Notes: a model not told the origin generated them from the sequence alone. Positions 1 through 9,275 are shown, counted from the first letter of the stretch. The stretch is DNA of 44,071 bases from Betaproteobacteria bacterium (GCA_009693435.1 SHXF01000030.1:1-44071); one strand, 5' to 3'. A program made the numbers and translations.

Positions 1-150
1 AGAATGTGCTCGACCAAAATTTGAAAATTTACCTCAGAGAACCGTGAATCCAGTGATGCCTGAAATTAAATCCAAAAAAATAGTCGTGCCCGGCCAATTT
101 AGGCTGGCCGTTTTATTAAAAACAGGGGTTTTCTGACGAGCACTAAGTAA
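1..150. other. Gene-free left edge, possible tail of an upstream gene
   Basis: This stretch is visibly AT-richer than what follows. On the plus strand one frame is open from base 3 to a TGA at 45, and another from base 2 to about 137. Either could be the tail of a gene lying to the left, but neither is recognisable. A hairpin with a T-tract follows at 91-117. Confidence 0.3.
91..117 (+). terminator. Rho-independent terminator
   Basis: The inverted repeat cggcca (91-96) / tggccg (105-110) with an 8-nt loop is followed at once by the T-rich run ttttatt. It would terminate a plus-strand transcript entering from the left of the window. Confidence 0.6.
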
Positions 151-159
151 GTGCCATTC

Positions 160-300
160 GGGACAGACCACGGTAAACCGGGGACCACGGTAAACCGGGG
201 ACAGACCACAGTTTCTCTCGTCGTGAAAACCGTGGTCTGTCCCCGATTTGCCCGATTTGCTCCCGATTTGCTCCCGATTTGCCCGATTTGCCGATTTGCT
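160..300. repeat. Degenerate copy of the ggggacagaccac palindrome plus cccgatttg repeats
   Basis: The arms ggggacagaccac (197-209) and gtggtctgtcccc (232-244) form a 13-bp inverted repeat. A partial extra left arm lies at 161-190. The right arm runs into about six imperfect copies of cccgatttg(c) up to 300. It is the most degraded member of the family found intact at 37734, 38970 and 41026. It sits just upstream of the Bug gene at 364 and could affect that gene's transcript. Confidence 0.8.
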
Positions 301-363
301 GCTTGCGGGTATCCTGATTGCGAACGGTGCGCCGTTGCGGGCGCATTCATGGAGACGACGACC

Positions 364-1374
364 ATGTCCGACAGATCGCGGATGCCATTTTCAGTGCGGT
401 TTAGTGTAGCCGCCACAGTACTCGCCGCAGTATTCGCTTCGAGCCTGCTCCGTTCGCAGGGGCTGCAGGCGCAGACCTACCCGTCAAAACCGATCCGGCT
501 GCTGGTGCCGTTTCCGCCGGGCGGGTCCACCGACATCGTGGCGCGCATCGTCGCGCAAAAGCTTTCCGAGCGACTCGGCCAGCAGGTAATCATCGAGAAC
601 CGCGGTGGCGCGGGCGGCACACTCGGCACCGAGATCGCCGCGAGGGCCGCGCCAGACGGCTACACCCTGACCCTCGCCACCACCAGCACCCATGTGGTGG
701 CGCCCAGCGTCTATGCCAGGCTGGGCTACGACCCGGTCCGGGACTTCGCGCCGCTGTCGCTGGTCGCGGTCACGCCGTATCTGCTGGTGATCCATCCGTC
801 GCTGCCGGCGAAATCGCTGCAGGAGTTTGTCGCCTACACCAAGGCGCGGCCGGGCCAGCTCAACTACGCTTCGGCGGGCACCGGATCGACCACTCACCTT
901 GCAATGGAGATGCTGAAAGGCGCCGCGGGCCTGTACGTGGTGCACATTCCGTACAACGGCAACGGCCCGGCTTCCACTGCGGTGATTGCGGGCCAGGTCG
1001 AAATCCTGTTTGGCAGCCTGCCCGCGGTTCTGCCGCACGCAAGATCCGGACGCGTGCGCGCGCTCGCCGTCGGCTCGCCGCAGCGCTCGCCCTCATTGCC
1101 CGACGTGCCGACCGTTGCGGAGTCGGGCTTTCCCGGCTTCGATGCCTCGCTGTGGCTCGCGATCATGGCGCCGGCAGGCACACCCGCCGCAGTGATCGCA
1201 CGCCTGCACGGGGAAATCCTCGCGGTGGTGACTGCCCCCGAGGCGGCCGACGCACTCGGCAAGGCAGGCGCCGAGCCGGTCACCAGCACGCCCGCCGAAC
1301 TCGCGGGCATGGTGAAGGAGGGCGTGGAGAAGTACGCGAAGATCGTCAAGACGGCCGGGATCAAGGCGGAGTAG
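364..1374 (+). CDS. Bug/TctC family tripartite tricarboxylate transporter substrate-binding protein
   Basis: Predicted periplasmic solute-binding protein of 336 aa. A hydrophobic Sec signal ends near the QAQTYPSKPIRLLVPFPPGG segment, and the Bug hallmarks follow: PFPPGGSTDIVAR, VIIENRGGAGG, APDGYTL, VHIPYNGNGPA and a late PTVAESGFPGF. Bug proteins typically bind carboxylates or amides in a Venus-flytrap fold; the ligand cannot be read from sequence. The frame is open upstream through a repeat, but ATG 364 has GGAG about 9 nt before it (ATG 349 is the alternative). No TctA or TctB membrane gene is nearby. The MmgE/PrpD gene at 1734 lies downstream on the same strand, a frequent pairing. Confidence 0.93.
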   Translation: MSDRSRMPFSVRFSVAATVLAAVFASSLLRSQGLQAQTYPSKPIRLLVPFPPGGSTDIVARIVAQKLSERLGQQVIIENRGGAGGTLGTEIAARAAPDGYTLTLATTSTHVVAPSVYARLGYDPVRDFAPLSLVAVTPYLLVIHPSLPAKSLQEFVAYTKARPGQLNYASAGTGSTTHLAMEMLKGAAGLYVVHIPYNGNGPASTAVIAGQVEILFGSLPAVLPHARSGRVRALAVGSPQRSPSLPDVPTVAESGFPGFDASLWLAIMAPAGTPAAVIARLHGEILAVVTAPEAADALGKAGAEPVTSTPAELAGMVKEGVEKYAKIVKTAGIKAE

Positions 1375-1733
1375 GCGGGCAGAATCTGTGGGCAGGCAGC
1401 GCCAGAAATGCGGGTGGAAAACATCGGCGGGCATTGAAACCGCATCTGCTCTGCATTCATGCTTATATCATTTTCGTATCACATATGCCTGTAGAACATC
1501 GCCGATTGGCTGCTGTCTCATATGAATCTTGAAGAATTTACGATTTTCAACCTGACTGACGGCAGTGCGGTGCACCGGCGCCGCAGTCGCAAAATGCGCG
1601 CGACGATGCCGTGCACATCAGCTCGCCACCCGATTGCCGACTGCGCCGCAAGTGATGCTACGATGGACGCAATCGGCGCAGGCCGGGGACGGAGCGTCGG
1701 CCAAATCAAATCTTGATTCGCGAAGGAGCAACC
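1375..1733. other. Intergenic region, 359 bp
   Basis: No convincing gene. It contains two catatg palindromes (about 1482 and 1520). A weak sigma70-like pair, ttgccg at 1634 and tacgat at 1659, is spaced 19 nt apart and could drive the downstream MmgE/PrpD gene. The spacing is loose, so this is only a candidate. Confidence 0.3.
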
Positions 1734-3182
1734 ATGAAAGCAGCAGACTCTATCGAGCAGACGATCGCTCGCCACGTCGTCGAAACGAAATTCGAGGACC
1801 TTCCGCCCGAGGCCGTGCTGGCAACCAAGGAGCACATCCTGCACACGCTGGGGACGGTGCTCGCGGGGTCGCCGGCGCCCGGGATAGCCGAACTGGTCGG
1901 CTTGCTGGAAGAGACGGGCGGCACGCCCGAGAGCACCATACTCGGCTGGGGCATCAAGGTGCCGGCCGCGCACGCGGCCATGGCAAACGGCACCATGGGC
2001 CACGCCATGGACTTCGACAACAATGACGACCGCATCGCCTACAAGTCGAGCGTCTGCGCCGTGCCCTCGGCGCTCGCGGTTGCGGAAAGGATTGGATCGG
2101 CCAGCGGAAAAGAACTGATCACCGCGACCTGCATCGGCATCGATCTGGGCATCCGCATGGGGCTCGCGGTTCAGCCCTATCCCGCGCATTCCCAATCGCC
2201 CGAACTGGGACCCTTTGCGGCAGCGGCGGCGACAGCCAAACTGCTCGGCCTGAACGAGGACCAGACCTGGGATGCGCTCGGACTTGCCCTGTGCGGCGTT
2301 GCGCTGCTCGGCGTCAGCACCGGGGGTCTCACCTATACGAAACGTTTCGTCGCCGGAGCGGCATCGCGCAACGGCATATTCGCGGCCCTGCTCGCCGCGA
2401 AGGGCTTTCGCGCGCGCCAGGGCGTCTTCTCCGGCCCTGGCAATTTTTATCGCGGCGCCTGGGATTGCGAGGCCGATACCGATCGTCTGCTCGAGGGCCT
2501 GGGCAAGCGCTTCGAAGTAATCAACGTCGGCCCCAAGCCCTACCCCAGCTGCCGCTACACGCACGGGCCGATCGACGGCGCGCTTGCGCTGAGGGCCGGC
2601 AATGCGTTTCGCATCGAGGATGTGGAACAGGTGCAGGTATCGATCGGCGTGCGCGACTACGAGGGCGTGTTCGGCGGCGCCGCGGGGCTGGACACCAAGC
2701 AGCAACCGCAAAGCATCGTCGACGCGCAGTTCAGCATTCCCTACACCGTCGCCACCGCGATGATGCAGGGAAAGGTGTTCTTCGAAGACTTCACCGCCGC
2801 CGCCATTCGCCGGCCCGAGATCGTGGCCCTCGCCTGCAAAGTCGTGCCCATCGTCCGCAAGGAATTTGATTCGGGGCCGGAAGACGTGAAGCCCTGCCAG
2901 GTCGAGGTGCTGACGCGCGACGGGCGGCGGCATGTCCACCACGTAGAATATGCCAAAGGCAATCCGCGCAAACCGGTCCCCCACGAGGAAATCCGCTCGA
3001 ACTTCATGGCCTGCGCCGAACGCACCCCGAAGATGCTCGAGCGCGTCAATGTGGAACGCGCCCGGGAGCTGATAGAAACACTGGAGACCGTAAAGGATGC
3101 CGCGGAGATTGCGGCACTGCTCTCGCCGGTCGCGGCCGAGCCGGCCGGAAAGTCGCGCGCGAAGGTGGCGGGCGCCCGGTAA
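1734..3182 (+). CDS. MmgE/PrpD family protein
   Basis: 482 aa, the usual length of the MmgE/PrpD family, which includes 2-methylcitrate dehydratase (PrpD), cis-aconitate decarboxylase and many uncharacterised homologues. Family features seen are an N-terminal helical domain, the segment GHAMDFDNND near residues 85-95 (the conserved GH-x-x-D-F/Y-D motif), and KPYPSCRYTHGPIDGAL (the conserved KPYPxCRxxH region). ATG 1734 is preceded by GAAGGAG (1722-1728), so this start is secure. The nearby Bug genes on both sides suggest it acts on an imported organic acid. No prpB or prpC genes are present, so a true methylcitrate role is doubtful. Confidence 0.92.
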   Translation: MKAADSIEQTIARHVVETKFEDLPPEAVLATKEHILHTLGTVLAGSPAPGIAELVGLLEETGGTPESTILGWGIKVPAAHAAMANGTMGHAMDFDNNDDRIAYKSSVCAVPSALAVAERIGSASGKELITATCIGIDLGIRMGLAVQPYPAHSQSPELGPFAAAAATAKLLGLNEDQTWDALGLALCGVALLGVSTGGLTYTKRFVAGAASRNGIFAALLAAKGFRARQGVFSGPGNFYRGAWDCEADTDRLLEGLGKRFEVINVGPKPYPSCRYTHGPIDGALALRAGNAFRIEDVEQVQVSIGVRDYEGVFGGAAGLDTKQQPQSIVDAQFSIPYTVATAMMQGKVFFEDFTAAAIRRPEIVALACKVVPIVRKEFDSGPEDVKPCQVEVLTRDGRRHVHHVEYAKGNPRKPVPHEEIRSNFMACAERTPKMLERVNVERARELIETLETVKDAAEIAALLSPVAAEPAGKSRAKVAGAR

Positions 3183-3186
3183 CGAT

Positions 3187-3231
3187 CAGCCTGAGCTCGG
3201 ACAGTTTGAGCTCGAACAGCCTGAGCTCAGG
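3187..3231. repeat. Three 15-bp direct repeats
   Basis: Units at 3187-3201, 3202-3216 and 3217-3231 share the pattern cag-(cc/tt)-tgagctcg-. They start five bases after the MmgE/PrpD stop codon and lie between convergent genes. Confidence 0.75.
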
Positions 3232-3309
3232 TGCCCGAGCCCCAGCAGCGGAGCGCGTTCCGGTTTTTTCGAAGCGGCGCGCGGATATAGCGGGACATCG
3301 CCAATAACC

Positions 3310-3335
3310 GCGCTTCATTGAAGCAGCGATTTTTT
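3310..3335 (+). terminator. Possible terminator of the MmgE/PrpD transcript
   Basis: gcttca (3312-3317) and tgaagc (3319-3324) pair, followed by a T6 run at 3330-3335. The loop is tight, so the real stem must be shorter. The T-run overlaps the stop codon of the convergent Bug gene. Confidence 0.4.
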
Positions 3336-4398
3336 ATTCGGGCTGTATCCCGATTGCGCTGACCAGCCGGGCGAAATGGCGGATGTCCTGCCGGACTTGT
3401 TCCGCCATTTCCTCCGGTGTGCTCGTGGCCGGGTCGAGTCCCGAGTTGCTCACGCGTTGCATCACATCGGGCAATTCGCCGATGCGCCTGAACTCCTCGT
3501 GCAGCCTCGCGATGATCGCGCGCGGCGTCCCCGCGGGCAGGCAAAACCCGAAGAACGTGGATACCAGCGTGTCATCGCCGCCGCCCGCCTCGGCCATGGT
3601 CGGCACCTCCGGCAGCGACTGCGAGCGCTTTTTCGCGCCGATGGCTAGCGCGCGCAGGCGTCCCTCCTTGATCTGTGCCAGCGCGCCGGCCGACATGGCG
3701 ACATCCACCTCGCGGGCATAGACCGCTGCGAGCACCAGCGCCGCGCCCTTGTACGGCACGTGGGTGAGATTGATGCCGAAGCGGGCTTTCAGTGCCTCGA
3801 AATCCAGATGCGGCAGGCTGCCGACCCCGAAGCTGGCGTAGTTGATCGCACCGGGTTTTTCTTTCGCCATGCGCACCAAATCGGCCACCGTCCTGATCGG
3901 CAGCGCCGGATTGACCACGAGCACGTACAGCCCGTTGGCGATGATGCCGGTGTACTCGAAATCCTTCAGCGGATCGTAGGGCAGTTTTTTGTAAAGACTC
4001 GGATTGATGCCGAGCGTGCCGCGATCCATGAGCAGCAGGGTGTACCCGTCCGGGGCCGACTTCATCAGCGCCTCGGCGCCGATGATGCCGTTCGCCCCGA
4101 CGCGGTTTTCCACCACGACAGGCTGGCCGAACGAATCGGACAGCTTCTGCGCGAACGTCCGGGCTGCGAGATCGGCGCCGCCGCCCGCCCCGAACGGCAC
4201 GATCATGCGCAGCGGTCGAGCGGGATAGGCGCCCTCGACGCCGCGCTGCGTCTGGGCGAGGCAGGCCGAGGCGAGCGCCAGGGTGGATAGCGCGAGCACG
4301 CCGCGGAAACATTTGCCGCGCGTGCGCCCGGTCATGCGAGTGATGGCGTCGATCGATTCCTCCGTGTCGGACGATTGCTTCAATTCAATGCCGTCCAT
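3334..4398 (-). CDS. Bug/TctC family substrate-binding protein
   Basis: Bug-family periplasmic binding protein, up to 354 aa. Motifs seen: YPARPLRMIVPFGAGGG, VVENRVGANGIIGAE, SAPDGYTLL, HVPYKGAALVLA and VPTMAEAGGG. The mature protein probably starts after the LASACLAQTQ segment. With the ATG at 4398 the leader has about 30 residues before the hydrophobic core; an internal ATG at 4335 gives a more normal signal peptide, but neither start has a strong ribosome site. It is convergent with the MmgE/PrpD gene. Ligand unknown. Confidence 0.9.
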   Translation of the reverse strand: MDGIELKQSSDTEESIDAITRMTGRTRGKCFRGVLALSTLALASACLAQTQRGVEGAYPARPLRMIVPFGAGGGADLAARTFAQKLSDSFGQPVVVENRVGANGIIGAEALMKSAPDGYTLLLMDRGTLGINPSLYKKLPYDPLKDFEYTGIIANGLYVLVVNPALPIRTVADLVRMAKEKPGAINYASFGVGSLPHLDFEALKARFGINLTHVPYKGAALVLAAVYAREVDVAMSAGALAQIKEGRLRALAIGAKKRSQSLPEVPTMAEAGGGDDTLVSTFFGFCLPAGTPRAIIARLHEEFRRIGELPDVMQRVSNSGLDPATSTPEEMAEQVRQDIRHFARLVSAIGIQPE

Positions 4399-4652
4399 CT
4401 ATCCCAACGTCGCGACTCTCTCAATTTTTCGGGCAACGGACCGGACAATTTTTCGAATGCCGTGATCAGGGTCGGATCGACGCTGCGTTACGATCAATCC
4501 CATCTTCTCCTGCAAAGGTTGATGCAGGCCAGGTTGTGCCTGGTGATAATGGTCTCGCTCTGGTTGCAATACCCCCAGACCTAGTAACTCGAGATAGCCC
4601 GCCACCTGACTTCGCTTTGAGATAAAAGGGCTTCCCGGAAGCTGCTTAAGCC
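4399..4652. other. Intergenic region, 254 bp
   Basis: Short frames exist on both strands, but none has a start with a ribosome site or a recognisable protein. I see no gene here. Confidence 0.3.
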
Positions 4653-4655
4653 CTA
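4624..4655 (-). terminator. Terminator of the retropepsin-like gene
   Basis: Read on the minus strand, agggctt (4654-4648) pairs with aagccct (4633-4627) and is followed by a short T run. The stem overlaps the stop codon of the gene ending at 4653. Confidence 0.5.
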
Positions 4656-5042
4656 TTTCAATCCTTTGGCCAGCGATAGCGGAATGTTTGGACTTAACGG
4701 ATTCACGCTCACGCGAAATCTGGCCGGTTCAATAATCAAATCCATGTCTTCCATCGGAATTGCACCAAGCAGCACCTGGTTGCCGAAAACCAGCGCACCG
4801 GTTACACACTCACGGTCAAGCATCGAAATTCGCACCGGCGATACGTAATCAACCACATGCGATTTGCCGTCGGCGGTTTGCACTTCGCGCTGTTTTCCTG
4901 TTTTCAGCTGTAACTGTTTGGCTACATGTTCTGGAATGCACAAATGCAAAGCCCCTGTGTCAACCACTGCGGATACCTCAAGCTCTTCCAGGTCGTCGCG
5001 AGCATCATTGGCTAGTCTTATATCCGCGTAAGTGATTCCCAT
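4653..5042 (-). CDS. Clan AA (retropepsin-like) aspartic protease
   Basis: 129 aa. The motif VVDTGALHLCIP near residues 27-38 is the DTG active site of a single-domain, retropepsin-like protein of the type annotated as clan AA aspartic protease; such proteins work as dimers. The downstream segments with hydrophobic-hydrophobic-G patterns (VTGALVFGNQVLLGAIPMED) fit the flap and C-terminal strand. ATG 5042 is chosen because GAGAGGAT lies just upstream; the frame is open for 25 more codons. Substrate unknown. Such small proteins often appear in accessory DNA, and this stretch looks somewhat less GC-rich than its neighbours. Confidence 0.8.
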   Translation of the reverse strand: MGITYADIRLANDARDDLEELEVSAVVDTGALHLCIPEHVAKQLQLKTGKQREVQTADGKSHVVDYVSPVRISMLDRECVTGALVFGNQVLLGAIPMEDMDLIIEPARFRVSVNPLSPNIPLSLAKGLK

Positions 5043-5366
5043 GTTTTTATCCTCTCGAATGATGTCAAGATTAGAGGATTCCAATGGCTTAAGCAATTGG
5101 CCTGCTCCTGTGTGCACGCTTCAGTTGACCTGTCCTCGCCGAGCGATGCAAACACTTTGACATGCGCGGCGCTTGATGCGCCATGATGAGATGACCGCGC
5201 ATCGCGTGCTCGACCAACTGCGCCACTCAGCAGGCAGTCAGCCTGCACCATCCGGTCGGCAGCTTCGATCTGCCGGTGCGTACATGTAGCGGAATGCGCT
5301 GGTGCAATGTGTCGGTGTTGATCGCCGATGGGGATACCGCCAAGGCTCGACGCGTACCGGTGATTA
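5043..5366. other. Intergenic region, 324 bp
   Basis: No supported gene. Around 5205-5235 the minus strand has a D-arm-like string (gcgcagttggtcgagcac), but no anticodon stem or T-arm completes it. The rest shows nothing clear. Confidence 0.35.
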
Positions 5367-5840
5367 TCAATCCTGGATGCCATTCAGGCTTTGCAGCCCC
5401 GCTCCAAGGTGCCTGAGCGCTGCGTGAAAGGCCAGCACGTAGCCGTACGCGCCCAATCCGCAGATCTGACCGATCACCACCGGGGCAAAGACGTCACGGC
5501 GCGCTTCCGGGTCGGTGCTCGGCCGGTACACATTGGTGATGTGCACCAGTATGGCGGGCACCTGCGCGGCAACGAGCGCAATGCGCACGCCCACCCCGTA
5601 AGGCGTGAAACTGGCCGGATTGATGATGATGGCATCGACGGTGCCCCGGGCCGCGTGCAGCTTGTCGACGGCCGCGCCTTCGTAATTGGTCTGAAAACAT
5701 TCGAGCTCGACCCCATTGCGGGCCGCCAGATCCGCCAGGCAGGCTTCAATCTCCACCAGCCTGGTGGGGCCGTAGAGTTCCGGTTCGCGTGTGCCCAGGA
5801 TATCCAGATTGGGTCCGTTCACGACGAGCAGTCTTGGCAT
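5367..5840 (-). CDS. AroQ-like type II 3-dehydroquinate dehydratase homologue, divergent
   Basis: 157 aa, normal for the flavodoxin-fold type II dehydroquinase family, which dehydrates 3-dehydroquinate to 3-dehydroshikimate. Retained: VVNGPNLDILGTREPELYG (Arg18, Tyr23 of the active-site lid), Asn74 of INPAS, and His100 of VHITN. Compared by eye with the Mycobacterium enzyme (numbering one higher), His81 is Pro80, Asp88 is Ile87 and Glu99 is Leu98. Several substrate-contact positions therefore differ, and a changed substrate is possible. The ATG has AAGGAG upstream. It lies 100 bp downstream of the SPFH-like gene on the same strand, away from other shikimate genes. Confidence 0.8.
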   Translation of the reverse strand: MPRLLVVNGPNLDILGTREPELYGPTRLVEIEACLADLAARNGVELECFQTNYEGAAVDKLHAARGTVDAIIINPASFTPYGVGVRIALVAAQVPAILVHITNVYRPSTDPEARRDVFAPVVIGQICGLGAYGYVLAFHAALRHLGAGLQSLNGIQD

Positions 5841-5940
5841 GCGGGGTGCTCCTTGTGGCGCAGGACAGGTAGGTCAATTTACGATGCTGCGTAGCGCCAG
5901 GGGCGACATTTCAAATTCGAGCCTGGCCCCTTTACAGCGC

Positions 5941-7978
5941 CTAGGGTGTCTTGGCCACCTTGGCGGGGGCATCGGGCGGGGCAGGTTTGGGTGTCAGCAA
6001 CTGCGCGAAGTACGCCGACAGCAGCCCGCCCATTTCGCCCGATCCCTGCACCAGCAGATCGGGGGTGATCTTCACCTTGCCTTCGGCAATCTGCTTGGCA
6101 ATCTCGATCGCGGTGACGCCCGCCCCGCCGATGGCAACGTTCTGCAGTTCGTAGGCCTTGGCCGTGGCCTGGCCGATCGCAAGAATCTTGGCGCCCTCGG
6201 CTTCGCCCCTGGCGCGGATGCCCGCCGCTTCGCCCACCGCGACCAGCCGCCTGCTCTCGCCTTCGGCCTGCGCGGTGACGATCACCTTGTTCTTGTTCTG
6301 CTCGGCGATCTTGACGCCGATCTCGGCTTCCACCAGCTTCGGCTGCTGATCGGCTTCGGCGCGCTTCTTCTCGGTGGTGGCGCGCTGCTCCTCCGCCTCG
6401 CGCTGCGCGTTGTACATCGCCTTCTGCTGCTCGGCGATGATTTTCCGCGTCTGCGTGTCCATCAGGTCCTGCGGCAGGTTGATCTGGCAGATGAGCACCG
6501 ACACGCACTCCACGTGGTAGCGCTCCAGTTCTTCGCGCGCGCGCGCCTCGGCCTTGCGCTGCTCTTCCTGGCGGTCCTGCATGAAATTCATCGCCGACGA
6601 GCTCGACGCCTGGTTGCGGAAGCTGGAGTCGATCATCGGATGAATCACGTGCTGGATCAGGTTGTCGATGGAGCCGATTTTCGCCACCATGAACGGCGCC
6701 TGGTCGGGTCGCACGCGTACCACCACCTTCACCGATACCTCGATCGGAAAACCGTCTTTGGAGATGATCTTGAGCGGATCGAATTTTGTTTTTTCGTCCT
6801 TGTCCCAGTCGATGGTGATATTGGTCGTGTCGATGATGTAGGCGATGAATGCGCGTTTGTTGAAGTAATAGCGGCCGGGGCCGACCACGTCCTGCTGGAT
6901 GCCGCGGAAACCCTGCGGCACGACATAGCGCTCCTGTCCGCCGCCCGGGTTCGCGCCGCCCGCGGGCGCGTAGCTCGCGGTCATCTGCGCGGTCGGCTCG
7001 TTGCCCACGTTGGAAACGACCACCGCCACCTGTCCCCGTTCCACCACGGTGACGTCGTCCAGGTCGACCTTGAACATCAGCGGGTTGACGTAATAGGTTC
7101 CCGGGCGCAGCACGTCGAGCTGCGGACCGCGTTGCCCGCCTGCCACGAGGAAGCCGGTGGGATTCTGGAAGTCCGCGTGTCCCTCGACGTGCTTGGCCAC
7201 ATATTCCTTGATCGGCAGCGGCGCGCCGTCCAGCGCCGTGACCAGCCCCACCTTGGTCGCGGGAATGACGGTGGCCGGCTGCATGGCCACCTTGAAGAGG
7301 TCGGTGTTGATGCGGTAGGTGCCCCGGCAGCAGCATCGATATCTGCGGGCCGCGCTGCCCGCCGTGGTCGAGAAATGCCTGGCCGTTCTCGAAGTTCGCG
7401 TGATCCCGCACCGACTGGGCGAGCAGCCGGCCGGGCGGAATCGGCTGGCCGTCCATGGCGTTGATCACGCCGACCACGCCGCCGGGCACGACGATCGCCT
7501 TCTGCACGGTCACCTTGAAGAGCGAGGTGTTGATGCGAAAGGTGCCGGGTGCGAGCAATTGCACCTGCGGCCCCTTCTCGCCGCTGCCCTTCAGGAATGC
7601 TTCGCCATCCTGAAACGAATTGTGGCCGTCGACGACCTTCGCGAATATCTTGCCCGGCGGGACGGAATTGCCGTCGATCGACTCGATCGTGCCCACCTCG
7701 TTTTCCCCGATCACGGTGAAGCGCACCTTGTTGCTCTTGTAGAGGATGGGTATCAGCAGGTGAAACCCGGGGCCCAGGGTGCGCGCCTGCACGCCGACTT
7801 CGTCGCCCATGGCGATCACGCGGCCATCGGGCATGTCCTTGCCGAAATAACGCCGCTCGAGTATGGCCATTTCACTGCCGCCCACCACGACTATCGATGT
7901 GTAGAGCAGCCAGAGCGCGAGCAGAAACACTACGATCAGGTAAGGCGAGTCCGTCAATATCTTGAGCAGGGTGAGCAT
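5941..7978 (-). pseudogene. SPFH/flotillin-like membrane protein with three internal repeats, frameshifted
   Basis: With one extra base removed this reads as about 678 aa. Start ATG 7978 has AAGGGG upstream. An N-terminal membrane segment (about residues 12-33) is followed by three tandem repeats of about 70 aa (about 92-165, 166-240, 241-312), each with the pattern IDG..PPG...A..V.GH..F..G.AFL..G..GPQ..LL.PGT(Y/F).IN. An SPFH/band-7-like region comes next, then an Ala/Glu/Lys-rich helical part (EEQRATTEKKRAEADQQPKL) typical of flotillins, and a Pro-rich tail. Reading frame shifts in a C4 run at 7322-7325, between LLPG and TYRIN, with repeat homology continuing smoothly across. It is either a recent disruption or a sequencing error. 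Flotillin-like proteins scaffold membrane microdomains; the role here is unknown. Confidence 0.8.
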
Positions 7979-8225
7979 GGATCGAGACCCCTTATGCTGG
8001 ATTGTGACCTGCGCGGGCAGAACACCCGCGCGCTGGAATTCGCGTACGCCCTCTGCCATCCGGGAAATCCGTTCCCTCATTTCCCTCTTCGAAATCTACT
8101 CCCTTCGGGTCATATCTCCAAACGTCAGGCTGCCGAGGGGCGGGAACCGGGCAAGGCCGGCGTACTCCAGTGCAGGTGGACGCAGTCAAATGCATTGCAT
8201 GATTCTGCAACAGGGCGGACGTGCT
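7979..8225. other. Intergenic region, 247 bp
   Basis: Separates the SPFH-like gene from the upstream dehydrogenase operon. It should hold the SPFH promoter. A short palindromic string aatgcattgcatgatt lies near 8190. No gene seen. Confidence 0.3.
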
Positions 8226-9275
8226 TCACTTCGGCCTGGGCAGCCGTTTCATGAATTTCAGCATCGCCACCATGCGGCCGATGGCCTCGCGCCGGTAGGC
8301 GGGAATGTCCACCTTGCGCCAGTCGTAGAAGCCGCGGCCTTCCCGCAGCCCCTTGCGTCCTTCTTTCATGTAGCGGGCGACGATGGGTGGCGGGCGGTAG
8401 CGCTCGCCGAGCTTGTCGGCGAGGTAGTTGCCGGCAAAATGCAGGATGTCCACGCCGCCGAAGTCGATGAACTCCACCGCGCCCATGTTGGCGTAGCGAA
8501 AGCCGAAACCGTAGCGCACCGCGCGGTCGATGTCCTCCGCGGTGGCGACACCGTCCTCGACCATGCGCGCCGCCTCGTTCATTACCAGCGACTGCAGCCG
8601 CGGCACGATGAATCCCGGCGCGGGCTTGCACAGAACCGGCACCTTGCCGATCGATTCGAGCAGGGCGCAGAAGCGCGCGGTGACCTCCTTCGCGGTTTTC
8701 GCGTGCGGGCTGACTTCGACCAGCGGGATCAGGTAGGCGGGGTTCAGCCAGTGCGCGTTGAGAAAGCGCGCGCGCCCTTTGACCATCGGGGCGACATCGT
8801 CCACCAGGAAGGTCGAGGTGGTGGAGGTGACGATCGCGTCGGTCCGCAGATATCTGCAGGCGAAGGCGAAGGCCTCGCGCTTGGCGTCCATCACTTCGGG
8901 CACGCCTTCGAACAGCACGTCGATCGCAGCCAGCGCCGCGGGCGCTTCATCGCGCGAGGCAAAACGGATGCGCTTCAGGATGGCGGGTATCTTCTTCCGG
9001 TCGAAGGCGCCGAGCGACGCGAGCAGGACGAGGCTCGCCTTCACTTCGTCGCGTGCTTCCTGTTCGAGACGCTGCGCGTCGGACGCGCTGCGCGGCTTGA
9101 CGTCCACCAGGCACACGGTGTGCCCGGCGAAGGCGAACGCATGCGCGATGCCGCGACCCATGCGGCCGGCGCCGAGCGAGCCGACTACCGCTCGCACTTG
9201 TCCGGTCGCCGCCCTCGCGATGTTTGTCTTTACCGCGGACGAGCGCGCAACAGGACTCGCATTCTTCGCCTTCAT
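8226..9275 (-). CDS. 3-hydroxyacyl-CoA dehydrogenase family protein
   Basis: 349 aa. The N-terminal Rossmann fold shows GSLGAGRMGRGIA for NAD binding with VDVK at the end of strand 2. The middle shows HWLNPAYLIPLVEVSP, matching the HFFNPxxxMxLVE motif of hydroxyacyl-CoA dehydrogenases, and LCKPAPGFIVPRLQ leads into the C-terminal helical domain. It would oxidise a 3-hydroxyacyl or similar 3-hydroxy acid substrate with NAD. The ATG at 9275 has GGGGAAG upstream and lies only 16 bp after the stop of the opine-dehydrogenase-like gene, so the two are co-transcribed. The C-terminal family alone cannot separate hydroxybutyryl-CoA from carnitine-type dehydrogenases. Confidence 0.85.
   Translation of the reverse strand: MKAKNASPVARSSAVKTNIARAATGQVRAVVGSLGAGRMGRGIAHAFAFAGHTVCLVDVKPRSASDAQRLEQEARDEVKASLVLLASLGAFDRKKIPAILKRIRFASRDEAPAALAAIDVLFEGVPEVMDAKREAFAFACRYLRTDAIVTSTTSTFLVDDVAPMVKGRARFLNAHWLNPAYLIPLVEVSPHAKTAKEVTARFCALLESIGKVPVLCKPAPGFIVPRLQSLVMNEAARMVEDGVATAEDIDRAVRYGFGFRYANMGAVEFIDFGGVDILHFAGNYLADKLGERYRPPPIVARYMKEGRKGLREGRGFYDWRKVDIPAYRREAIGRMVAMLKFMKRLPRPK

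Noticed and set aside
5205..5235. tRNA-like D-arm string on the minus strand
   Set aside because: No anticodon stem, T-arm or acceptor stem can be drawn around it; only the D-arm-like piece fits.
5791..7464. Long plus-strand open frame opposite the SPFH-like gene
   Set aside because: Sequence is Arg/His/Gln-rich shadow of the conserved minus-strand protein; no motifs or ribosome site.
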